Shown: positions 1 to 5,195, counted from the stretch's first letter. The stretch is DNA of 5,398 nucleotides from Candidatus Sulfopaludibacter sp. SbA3 (GCA_945865705.1 CAMBEY010000210.1:1-5398), one strand, 5' to 3'. A program made the numbers and translations. Notes: generated by a model not told the origin, from the letters alone.

Positions 1-58
1 CTTCGAGAAACTCCGCCCGTCGCGTCTTCTTCGCGTACCGCTCGAATCCTGTCGCCAT
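1..58 (-). CDS. IS5-family transposase, N-terminal fragment cut by the window edge
   Basis: Reading the minus strand from an ATG at 58 gives 19 codons before the sequence ends: MATGFERYAKKTRRAEFLE. From memory this closely resembles the start of IS5-family DDE transposases, which often begin with a short Lys/Arg-rich stretch of the form RYxKxTRRxxFLxEM before the first helical domain. The catalytic DDE residues would lie outside the window, so whether the gene is intact cannot be judged. Support comes from the bases upstream of this start: about 90 nt away is a sequence resembling the IS5 terminal inverted repeat, next to an IS5-type TTAG target. The enzyme would move the element by cut-and-paste or copy-paste transposition. 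With so few residues the call leans on context; a spurious ORF start is possible but unlikely. Confidence 0.6.
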   Translation of the reverse strand, partial: MATGFERYAKKTRRAEFLE

Positions 59-133
59 CGCCAGTGTCCTCTGTTGGATTGCAGTCCTCATATAACCGCA
101 CTGTAACCTGAAAAATACTGGAACACCACAGAA

Positions 134-149
134 CTTAATCAGAGTTTCC
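134..149 (-). repeat. Candidate IS terminal inverted repeat
   Basis: Sixteen bases on the minus strand, GGAAACTCTGATTAAG, form the outermost part of the proposed IS5-like element. They begin directly after the TAG stop codon of the secreted-protein gene. The partner repeat is not in the window, so its status as an inverted repeat is not verified. Confidence 0.5.
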
Positions 150-656
150 CTAATTCTTGGGAATTGCTTCGGTGCGGAGGTACGCGCCGGTTTTGGCGTC
201 AATCCACACGATGGCGTCTCCGCGCCGCAAGCCAGCGTATACGGCCCAGCCCTTGCTGGTGAGCCCCATGATGGCGGACCTCAGGTTCAGACCATTCCAG
301 CGCGCCGTTGCAAGGGCGAGGTGGCTGTCGATGAAGTTTTCGGCGACTGCTCCGGTGGGGCCATTCGAAACTTTCTTGATGGCAAATGCACCGCCGACGA
401 TCATCCTCGCGGTCAGTCGGCCGTAGCTGTTGGTGGAGGGCGAGTAGAAGATGTAGTCCCAGGCGTCCGCGCTGCCGTCCGGGGCCACGCCGACGGCGCT
501 GACGTTGGTGAGTACTGCGTCGGCGTGCCAGCTCTTCGCTGTCTCCAAGGCAGGCTCCAGCGCGGCGCGGGCCGTCGCGCCGGGAGATTGCGCATATAGC
601 GGCAACGTTGCGGCCAGAATAACCAGCAGAAGGACTCGTGTGGGTAGAGTATTCAT
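150..656 (-). CDS. Small secreted protein of unknown function, third gene of the ccdA-tlpA operon
   Basis: The 168-residue product starts with a clear Sec signal peptide: basic residue at 7, hydrophobic core at about 8-20, and a likely cleavage after LYA (residue 22, before Gln). The mature part is about 146 residues and probably periplasmic. It has no cysteine, so it is not itself a thiol-disulfide substrate or relay. A C-terminal stretch near residues 144-163 (GDAIVWIDAKTGAYLR) resembles the strand-turn-strand of PepSY-like domains, but the similarity is too weak for a family call. The gene follows the tlpA-like gene after only 8 bases and has no good Shine-Dalgarno, which suggests translational coupling in one operon. 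Its TAG stop lies inside the proposed TTAG target of the neighbouring IS. Because that target would be duplicated, the reading frame is probably unharmed. Function unknown. Confidence 0.82.
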   Translation of the reverse strand: MNTLPTRVLLLVILAATLPLYAQSPGATARAALEPALETAKSWHADAVLTNVSAVGVAPDGSADAWDYIFYSPSTNSYGRLTARMIVGGAFAIKKVSNGPTGAVAENFIDSHLALATARWNGLNLRSAIMGLTSKGWAVYAGLRRGDAIVWIDAKTGAYLRTEAIPKN

Positions 657-664
657 GGAATTTC

Positions 665-1411
665 TTAAGGACGCGTGCCGGAGGGGGATGCCGCAACCGC
701 GCGGGCTTGCTGCGCGGGCTGGCCCAGCAGTATCAGAATCTCCTCCTCGATTTCGTCCTTGCCCACCAGTCCCTGATGCTTCGAATAGTATTTACCGTCG
801 CGATCCACCATGAAAGTGGTGGGCAGGCCCAGCAATCCGCCAAATTCGTTGGGCGTTTTTTCCTCGCCCATCACCACCGACAGAACATTCATGTCGTGCT
901 TATCGACGTAAGGCTTCACGATCTTAGGACCCTCCTCGTCGAGCGAAATGGCCAGAACCTGGAAGCCATCTTTTTCGTACTTTTTCTGGAAGTCGATGAA
1001 CCAGGGAATCTCCAGCAGACAGGGCTGACACCACGTGGCCCAGAAATTGACCAGCACCACCTTGCCCTTGAAATCTGCGAGTGCCACGGGCTTGCCATTG
1101 AGGTCCTTCAGAGTAATGGCGGGAGCTTGCTGACCGCGAATGGAGGGCACGGCGCGCGGCTTCAATGGTCCGGCATCGCCTGCGGCATTGGTCCCGTTGG
1201 CTGTGGTGGAAGGCCTGCCGCCAGCGGTGGGTTGCGGCGACAGCAGATGGAATCCCAGCGCGATGGCCACGATTGCCAGCCCGGCGACCAGCAAATTGCG
1301 GCTGAGTTTGTCGTCCTTGGACTGCTGCGAATTGTCTGCCGAGGGCGCAGCGCCGGGTGCCGGTGTGGGCGATTCAGTAGGCTGTTGCTGCTCGGCTTTC
1401 ATCTCATCCAT
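665..1411 (-). CDS. Membrane-anchored TlpA/ResA-family thiol-disulfide oxidoreductase
   Basis: The 248-residue protein has a hydrophilic Pro/Gln/Ser-rich N-terminal tail (1-38), one membrane segment at about 39-57 acting as an uncleaved anchor, a Pro/Gly/Thr-rich linker (58-90), and a thioredoxin-like domain (about 93-230). The active site is WCQPC with Cys128 and Cys131, the only cysteines. The cis-proline region is GLPTTF (Pro197), followed by the VDRDGK turn typical of TlpA/ResA/AhpC-TSA members. The family reduces disulfides outside the cytoplasmic membrane, for instance in apocytochrome c, and is itself reduced by CcdA or DsbD. The gene lies 56 bases downstream of ccdA on the same strand, as expected for such a pair. 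The chosen ATG has AGGGGAC upstream at usual spacing; a second ATG three codons later is possible. The substrate is not visible here: no cytochrome c or heme-lyase gene is in the window. Confidence 0.93.
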   Translation of the reverse strand: MDEMKAEQQQPTESPTPAPGAAPSADNSQQSKDDKLSRNLLVAGLAIVAIALGFHLLSPQPTAGGRPSTTANGTNAAGDAGPLKPRAVPSIRGQQAPAITLKDLNGKPVALADFKGKVVLVNFWATWCQPCLLEIPWFIDFQKKYEKDGFQVLAISLDEEGPKIVKPYVDKHDMNVLSVVMGEEKTPNEFGGLLGLPTTFMVDRDGKYYSKHQGLVGKDEIEEEILILLGQPAQQARAVAASPSGTRP

Positions 1412-1467
1412 CGTGTTTGTCCCCTATGATATTGCTGATGCCGTGGTGCGCTTTCGCTAGGAAGATT

Positions 1468-2190
1468 TTACAACACGAAGAGGTTCAAAAACGAGAGGTA
1501 TCCGGCGAGACGCGTGAACTGGTTGGTCATAATCATGAAGCCGAGGATGATCATGATGATGCCCGAGGCGACTTCCATGCGGTGCATATGCACGCGGAAT
1601 TTCTGATAGAACTTTAGAAAGCGGTTTACGCCGAGGCTGGTCATCAGAAACGGAACACCCAGGCCGAGTGAATAAACGGCCAGCAGAATAATTCCCGCGG
1701 TAACCGTCTCCTGACTGGCGGCGACCGTGAGGATGGCGCCGAGAATCGGCCCGAGGCACGGTGTCCAGCCGAAGGCGAAGGCCATCCCGATGACCATTGC
1801 GCCGAGCGGCGTGGTGCCTTTGCCGGCGTTGTGGAATCGTTTGTCCTGATAGAGCGCCGCGATCTTCAACGCCCCGGTCATATGCAATCCAAAGACGATG
1901 ATGACCAGCCCGCCGATGCGATACAGGATCACTTTGTAGGCAGTCAGCATCTGGCCCACCCAGCTTGCCGAAGCGCCCAGCGCAATGAAGACGATGGAAA
2001 ATCCCAGTATGAAAAACGAGGAGTGCAGCAGAACCTTGCGCAGCACGGCGGAGTTGTCGCCCGCGATCAACTCATCGCGCGACACGCCCGACAGCAGCGA
2101 GATATATCCCGGCACCAGCGGCAACACGCACGGCGACAGAAAGGAGATGACTCCCGCCGTGAACGCCGCAATAAGAGAAACACCTTCCAT
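1468..2190 (-). CDS. ccdA: CcdA-type cytochrome c biogenesis / thiol transport membrane protein
   Basis: The 240-residue protein has six hydrophobic segments (about 5-33, 53-74, 84-107, 128-157, 162-186, 205-223). It has the two signature cysteine motifs of the CcdA/DsbD-beta family: FLSPCVLPLVPGY (Cys21) in the first segment and GWTPCLGPIL (Cys145) in the fourth. These are its only cysteines and would form the transmembrane redox pair. It lacks the periplasmic alpha and gamma domains of full DsbD, and its length is normal for stand-alone CcdA. CcdA passes electrons from cytoplasmic thioredoxin across the membrane to an extracytoplasmic thioredoxin-like partner, here almost certainly the TlpA-like protein encoded next. 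The ATG at 2190 is preceded by TGAGGTC at about 7 bases. A TATAAT hexamer lies just upstream, so this gene probably heads the operon. Confidence 0.95.
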   Translation of the reverse strand: MEGVSLIAAFTAGVISFLSPCVLPLVPGYISLLSGVSRDELIAGDNSAVLRKVLLHSSFFILGFSIVFIALGASASWVGQMLTAYKVILYRIGGLVIIVFGLHMTGALKIAALYQDKRFHNAGKGTTPLGAMVIGMAFAFGWTPCLGPILGAILTVAASQETVTAGIILLAVYSLGLGVPFLMTSLGVNRFLKFYQKFRVHMHRMEVASGIIMIILGFMIMTNQFTRLAGYLSFLNLFVL

Positions 2191-2196
2191 TTAATA

Positions 2197-2203
2197 GACC
2201 TCA
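2197..2203 (-). promoter_or_regulatory. Ribosome binding site of ccdA
   Basis: TGAGGTC on the minus strand, 6 bases before the ATG at 2190, contains a GAGGT core and supports this start. It lies close to the transcription start expected from the TATAAT box at 2208-2213, so the leader would be very short. Confidence 0.5.
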
Positions 2204-2207
2204 ATCC

Positions 2208-2236
2208 ATTATAGATTCGCCAGGGCAGGGAACGGC
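2208..2236 (-). promoter_or_regulatory. Candidate promoter of the ccdA operon
   Basis: The minus strand has an exact TATAAT at 2213-2208. The hexamer 17 bases further upstream (GCCGTT) is a poor -35 match. Transcription would start near 2201, about 11 bases before the ccdA ATG. The -10 is convincing; the promoter as a whole is not proven. Confidence 0.4.
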
Positions 2237-2319
2237 GCAAAATGTTTCGTGGTGAAGGTATGGCGGGTGGCATCAACAGTATCCGCGACTCAAGAACATT
2301 CATGTGAGACAATAGGCAC

Positions 2320-2523
2320 ATGGCTACTTCCGATTCACCCACGCTGGTTCCCTTGGCCATCGAACGTTACCGCGAAGGCGCGGCTTCATTGGGCAAGGCC
2401 GCCGAGCTGGCCGGGGTGCCGCTCGGGCGCATGATGACGCTGCTCCAGCTACACGGCGTCGAAAGCAACATCGAGTTCGACGACTACTTCCAGGGGACGG
2501 AGCATCTCCGTCAAACGCTTTGA
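2320..2523 (+). CDS. UPF0175-family small protein, antitoxin-like, apparently orphan
   Basis: The 67-residue product carries the core pattern of UPF0175 (Pfam PF03683): a first helix of the form AIERYREG at 13-20, then SLGKAAELAGVPLGRMMTLL at 23-42, a helix-turn-helix-like unit, and the closing HGVE at 45-48. The acidic C-terminal stretch (NIEFDDYF) is also typical. Family members are often encoded beside a PIN-like (DUF3368) toxin and are thought to be DNA-binding antitoxins. Here no toxin gene follows: the next gene is convergent and 34 bases away. An in-frame TGA at 2305-2307 fixes the ORF limit, so the ATG at 2320 is the natural start. There is no clear Shine-Dalgarno; a GACAAT box at 2308-2313 would allow a leaderless mRNA. 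Somewhat shorter than most relatives as I remember them, but not visibly broken. Confidence 0.75.
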   Translation: MATSDSPTLVPLAIERYREGAASLGKAAELAGVPLGRMMTLLQLHGVESNIEFDDYFQGTEHLRQTL

Positions 2524-2528
2524 TATGC

Positions 2529-2544
2529 GGCTTCCGCCGGAGCC
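2529..2544 (+). terminator. Weak hairpin between convergent genes
   Basis: GGCTTC (2529-2534) can pair with GGAGCC (2539-2544) around a CGCC loop, with one G-U pair. It lies 6 bases after the antitoxin-like gene's stop. No T-run follows directly, so rho-independent termination is doubtful. On the minus strand the G-U pair becomes an A-C mismatch. Confidence 0.25.
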
Positions 2545-2557
2545 AACCCCTCGGCCC

Positions 2558-3115
2558 TTAATTATTCGGAAGTTTTTTGGCCACTGCGGATAAGCGGTCT
2601 GCAATTGGCTTTATTTTTGAATCGGCAAAGGGCGGAGCGTCTAAAACATCCTGAACTAATTTGTCGAACTCGGCATCCCTAAACCCATTCTCCTCCAACT
2701 CGCTCCTAATTGAAATCAATCGTTCCATATACTGGTCCGAGAAAAGGCTAATCATCTTTCTTTGATCTTCATCTTGTCTACGGAGTTGTTCCTCGTAATC
2801 TGGGCGGCTAGAATTAATTGCGGGATGGGAGGCGACTTGAGAAACGAAAAATGTCGATATTTCAGCAGCTAATTGACTGACGCGATTCCTGAGCGATAGA
2901 GTGGAAGATTGTAGTCCGCGCTCGTTCATGCTGTTAATTTCGGCGGTGAGACGTTCGTTGGCGTTTTGTAGCGCGTGAATGGTTTCCAGGTTTTCGTCCA
3001 GATTAGATTCTTCCGAAACTTCCGTTGTTCTGTATAGCCCAAAAGCCCATAGAATCATTACCCCGACAGCTATGCCACAAGGGAACAAAAAACCAAGCCT
3101 TCTTAGTGCCAGCAA
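2558..3115 (-). CDS. C-terminal part of a frame-split membrane protein: one TM segment and a coiled coil
   Basis: As an open frame this gives 185 residues from a TTG codon at 3115. It has a hydrophobic segment at about 9-28 (FLFPCGIAVGVMILWAFGLY), a heptad-like helical stretch at about 40-66 (LDENLETIHALQNANERL), and a charged, mostly helical soluble part to the end. I do not recognise a family. The TTG start has no Shine-Dalgarno and lies inside another frame of the same strand (3003-3290) that supplies two more membrane segments. Dropping one T from the six-T run at 3087-3092 (minus strand) fuses both into about 243 residues. Base composition is much lower in G+C (sampled lines 40-45%) than in lexA, which hints at recent acquisition. 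Best read as the 3' part of one gene disrupted by a frameshift, a sequencing indel, or rescued by slippage. Confidence 0.65.
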   Translation of the reverse strand: MLALRRLGFLFPCGIAVGVMILWAFGLYRTTEVSEESNLDENLETIHALQNANERLTAEINSMNERGLQSSTLSLRNRVSQLAAEISTFFVSQVASHPAINSSRPDYEEQLRRQDEDQRKMISLFSDQYMERLISIRSELEENGFRDAEFDKLVQDVLDAPPFADSKIKPIADRLSAVAKKLPNN

Positions 3116-3290
3116 TAGTGTCTGGATACCTGGACCTTACAAATATCCCGCTGGAAACTAGTGCAATCGCCAACCCAGAAACCAAAAAAAACCACGCAAT
3201 CCATGTGTGGGAGGGCCAAAGCACTAGTGCCCCAGCGGCAATGAATTGGAAGGCTGTTGCCGCCCAATTTCCCCAAGTCCTTTTATCCAT
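3003..3290 (-). CDS. N-terminal part of the same frame-split membrane protein: two TM segments
   Basis: From the ATG at 3290 the frame encodes 95 residues. Residues 1-67 look real: a short charged start (MDKRTW), a membrane segment at about 8-25, a second at about 29-50, then a basic connector (RSRY, later KK). After the six-T run the translation turns into a Trp/Ser/Asn-rich tail (about 68-95) that overlaps the downstream frame and looks like out-of-frame reading. With one T fewer, residues 66-69 read WFLF and continue into LFPCGIAVGV, the third membrane segment. An upstream in-frame TTG at 3308 could add six residues, but ATG with GGAG 12 bases upstream is preferred. Function unknown. It is divergent from lexA and shares the intergenic region with its candidate operator. 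Confidence 0.55.
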   Translation of the reverse strand: MDKRTWGNWAATAFQFIAAGALVLWPSHTWIAWFFLVSGLAIALVSSGIFVRSRYPDTIAGTKKAWFFVPLWHSCRGNDSMGFWAIQNNGSFGRI

Positions 3291-3334
3291 TGTCTGAGCT
3301 GACTCCAAATCGAGAAACAGTCTTGCACAACCAC

Positions 3335-3357
3335 TTCGTGATAAATAGTATCACGAA
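3335..3357. promoter_or_regulatory. Perfect 9-bp inverted repeat, likely operator between divergent genes
   Basis: TTCGTGATA (3335-3343) and TATCACGAA (3349-3357) are exact reverse complements separated by AATAG. This 23-bp dyad has the size and symmetry of a site for a dimeric regulator. It lies in the intergenic region between lexA (plus) and the membrane gene (minus), about 45 bases upstream of the latter's ATG. A TACTAT hexamer on the minus strand (3350-3345) sits in its centre and could be that gene's -10. The dyad matches neither the enterobacterial CTG-N10-CAG nor the Bacillus CGAAC-N4-GTTCG LexA box. The binding protein is unknown. Confidence 0.6.
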
Positions 3358-3366
3358 TTATTGTGC

Positions 3367-3395
3367 TGGACATTCGCCTTTTATTCTCCTATGAT
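3367..3395 (+). promoter_or_regulatory. Candidate sigma-70 type promoter of lexA
   Basis: TGGACA (3367-3372) and TATGAT (3390-3395) each match the consensus -35 and -10 at five of six positions, with the ideal 17-base spacer. Transcription would start near 3402, about 16 bases before the ATG at 3418 and 61 before the ATG at 3463. An inverted pair TTCGCCT (3373-3379) / AGGCGAA (3399-3405) brackets the -10 box and may take part in regulation. Confidence 0.6.
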
Positions 3396-3462
3396 GTGAG
3401 GCGAACGTAGGGCAAACATGCCTTGCGTTAAATCTGCGATGGCGAACGGGGGATTACGGGCG

Positions 3463-4158
3463 ATGGTGTTGACCAGGCGGCAGCGGCAGGTGGTGGATTT
3501 GGTGGTGGCGTTCACGCGCGACAACGGGTATTGTCCCAGCTTTGTCGAGATTGCCGAGGGGCTGGGGCTGAACTCGATTGCCACCGTGCATAAGCACGTC
3601 GAGATGCTGGAGAAGAAGGGCTGGCTGCGCCGCGGGGCCAATCAGAGCCGCTCGCTGGAGCCTGGCCCGCGCTACATTCAGGAGCAGCGCCAGTTGAAAA
3701 CTCAGGTGGGCAAGCCGGTCCCATCGGACCGTTTGGATATGTCGCGCGCGGCGTCTTCCGGCGTGGCGTCAGCCGGCGCGGAGTTCACGCTGCCGCTCGC
3801 GGGACGCATCGCCGCCGGTCAGCCGATTGAAGCGCCCGAGCAGCCCGAGACTATTTCGCTCTCCGACCTCGCCGGCAGCAAGGATGTTTACGTTTTGCAG
3901 GTGAAGGGCGAGTCGATGATCGAGGACCACATCATGGATGGCGACTACGTGATGGTCGAGAAGACCCGCGAGGTTCGCGATGGCGAGATTGCCGTGGCCT
4001 TGGTGGGCGGCACGGAGAACACGCTGAAGCGGCTCTACCACGAGCGCGACGGCGTCATCCGCCTGCAGCCGGCCAACTCCGCGATGCAGCCCATCATGGT
4101 CGCCGCCGCCGACGTCGCCGTGCAGGGCCGCGTGGTCGGCGTGCTGCGGAAATATTAA
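3463..4158 (+). CDS. lexA: LexA, SOS-response transcriptional repressor (S24 peptidase family)
   Basis: From ATG 3463 the protein has 231 residues. An N-terminal winged helix-turn-helix (1-65) opens with MVLTRRQRQVVDLV, the usual LexA start, and has a recognition helix at about 37-49 (NSIATVHKHVEML). A linker longer than in E. coli LexA (about 66-105) leads to the S24 latent-protease domain. The self-cleavage site is Ala118-Gly119 in GRIAAGQP; the catalytic dyad is Ser151 (KGESM) and Lys189 (TLKRL). On DNA damage RecA filaments trigger this cleavage and release repair genes. An in-frame ATG at 3418 with TAGGG five bases upstream would add 15 residues without family resemblance; I prefer 3463 by homology, but the upstream start has the better ribosome site. 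Autoregulation is expected; the GGCGAACG copies at 3400 and 3441 are candidate half-sites. No imuA/imuB/dnaE2 or recA gene is adjacent. Confidence 0.95.
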   Translation: MVLTRRQRQVVDLVVAFTRDNGYCPSFVEIAEGLGLNSIATVHKHVEMLEKKGWLRRGANQSRSLEPGPRYIQEQRQLKTQVGKPVPSDRLDMSRAASSGVASAGAEFTLPLAGRIAAGQPIEAPEQPETISLSDLAGSKDVYVLQVKGESMIEDHIMDGDYVMVEKTREVRDGEIAVALVGGTENTLKRLYHERDGVIRLQPANSAMQPIMVAAADVAVQGRVVGVLRKY

Positions 4159-4175
4159 TCAGGTTCGGATTTAAC

Positions 4176-4202
4176 CGCAGAGGACGCAGAGGTACGCAGA
4201 GG
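4176..4202 (+). repeat. Three CGCAGAGG units
   Basis: CGCAGAGG occurs at 4176-4183, 4185-4192 and 4195-4202, separated by A and TA. I have seen this short, nearly tandem motif between genes in many soil bacterial genomes; its role is unknown. It lies 17 bases after the lexA stop codon. Confidence 0.7.
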
Positions 4203-4300
4203 TTTTTGGGTTCTTGAATTCCGAAATTTAGGGTTCAGGGTTTGGGGTTCGGGATTTAAGGTTTAAGTTCGGAATCTGGAATCTGGAATTCGGAATCGCC
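4203..4300. repeat. Low-complexity intergenic repeat stretch
   Basis: Two simple patterns fill this gap between convergent genes. At about 4224-4266 are degenerate units of the GGGTTCAGGGTTTGGGG and GGATTTAAGGTTTAAG kind. At 4271-4297 the 7-base unit GGAATCT repeats nearly four times (GGAATCT, GGAATCT, GGAATTC, GGAATC). TTCGGAATC occurs at 4268 and 4289 and can pair with ATTCCGAA at 4218. No gene or clear terminator is seen here. Confidence 0.65.
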
Positions 4301-4346
4301 TTCTCCGGACCCCGAGCTTTCCCCCTTACTGACGCGCGCGGCGCTG

Positions 4347-5183
4347 CTACCGTTTCTTCAAGTGATACCGTCCGCCCACGGGCTCGACAATTCCCTCTTC
4401 CATCAAATGCTGCAGGTGCGCCTCCATGGTCGCTCCGGCGCCCCACTGCAAGGACGGTGACAATCCCGGATACACGGCGCGCACGATCTCCGAGACGTTG
4501 GCGTCGCTTTGGCGCAGACGCTCGACGATGGCGGCGCTGCGCGCATTGCGGTGATCAATGAACGCGCGCACATGCGTTCGTGGATCAGTAACCGCCGCGC
4601 CGTGCGTGGGAAGATAGAGGTGGTCTTTTTTCGCCTCCACCCGCGCCAGCACTTTGTCGAGCGACTGCATGTAGTCGCCCAGGCTGCCTTCGCCTCCGAG
4701 AATCACGCTGGTGGACCAGCCCATCACATGATCGCCGGAGAAGAGAACATTCTCCTCCTCGTATGCGAACGAAAGATGGTCGGAGGTGTGGCCCGGCGTG
4801 GCGATGGCGGTGAAATGCCAGCCAGGGCCTTCAATGGTGTCGCCATCGCGCAACCGAACATCACCCCACGCCCCATATATTTTCGCGCCACTGGCGCGCT
4901 GCACGGGATCCGCCGCGGGGTAATGGTCGGGATGCGAATGCGTGATGAGAATTTTGTCGATGGTCTCGCCGCGCAGCGCGTGTAGGATCGCCTCCACGTG
5001 GCTGGACATCGACGGGCCGGGATCGATGATGGCCACGTTGCCGCGCCCGATCACATATGTGCCCGTGCCGGTTCCGGTGAACGGCCCAGGATTGCGCGCG
5101 ACGATCCGGCGGATCATCGGCGAGACCGTCTCCATGACCTCATACTCAAAATCAAAATTCTTGTAAAACTGTATCTCGCCCAT
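4347..5183 (-). CDS. MBL-fold metallo-hydrolase, LACTB2-like with C-terminal winged helix
   Basis: From ATG 5183 the protein has 278 residues. The metallo-beta-lactamase fold shows THSHPDH (His82, His84, Asp86, His87), His132 in TPGHTSDH, Asp151 in SGDHVMGW and His194 in LPTHG, the full set of ligands for a dinuclear metal site, usually zinc. Residues from about 214 on form a helical tail of the winged-helix type found in LACTB2-like proteins (AIVERLRQSDANVSEIVRAV, then MEAHLQHLMEEGIVE). Relatives include a mitochondrial endoribonuclease and uncharacterised bacterial hydrolases, so an RNA or thioester-type substrate is possible; the sequence does not decide. The frame stays open to 5261, but those 26 extra residues lack family resemblance and would run through a TATAAT box, so 5183 is preferred. 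No Shine-Dalgarno precedes it. It converges on lexA across a 188-base repeat-rich gap. Confidence 0.92.
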   Translation of the reverse strand: MGEIQFYKNFDFEYEVMETVSPMIRRIVARNPGPFTGTGTGTYVIGRGNVAIIDPGPSMSSHVEAILHALRGETIDKILITHSHPDHYPAADPVQRASGAKIYGAWGDVRLRDGDTIEGPGWHFTAIATPGHTSDHLSFAYEEENVLFSGDHVMGWSTSVILGGEGSLGDYMQSLDKVLARVEAKKDHLYLPTHGAAVTDPRTHVRAFIDHRNARSAAIVERLRQSDANVSEIVRAVYPGLSPSLQWGAGATMEAHLQHLMEEGIVEPVGGRYHLKKR

Positions 5184-5189
5184 TCGTTG

Positions 5190-5195
5190 ATTATA
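5190..5195 (-). promoter_or_regulatory. Candidate -10 box of the MBL-hydrolase gene
   Basis: An exact TATAAT on the minus strand ends six bases before the ATG at 5183, so transcription would start at or next to the start codon. No recognisable -35 lies 16-18 bases upstream. Together with the missing Shine-Dalgarno this suggests a leaderless transcript. Confidence 0.4.

Larger units (their letters stand above)
1..149 (-). mobile_element. Terminal part of an IS5-like insertion sequence
   Basis: This covers the partial transposase start, an upstream untranslated segment of about 90 bases, and an outer end at 149. On the minus strand the end reads GGAAACTCTGATTAAG. Aligned with the IS5 terminal repeat as I remember it (GGAAGGTGCGAATAAG), 11 of 16 positions agree. 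The four bases just outside, TTAG on the minus strand (ctaa at 150-153), fit the YTAR target that IS5-group elements duplicate. The other end, the second repeat and the second TTAG copy are outside the window, so the boundary is inferred from one side only. Confidence 0.55.

Noticed and set aside
638..1429. Long plus-strand open frame of 263 codons opposite the tlpA-like gene
   Set aside because: It is the complement of a gene with unmistakable thioredoxin motifs; its translation shows no family motif or plausible domain.
3025..3297. 90-codon plus-strand frame opposite the membrane gene
   Set aside because: The minus strand encodes convincing membrane segments here; the plus frame shows no motif, promoter or ribosome site.
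3418..3462. Use of the upstream ATG of lexA as the start
   Set aside because: Not excluded, since TAGGG precedes it, but the 15 added residues do not match LexA N-termini, whereas MVLTRRQ from 3463 does.
4228..4446. 72-codon minus-strand frame ending in the intergenic repeats
   Set aside because: Its C-terminal part is translated from GGAATCT-type repeats, and the rest overlaps the MBL gene in another frame.
4509..4985. 158-codon plus-strand frame inside the MBL gene
   Set aside because: Antisense shadow of a gene with all metal-binding motifs present.
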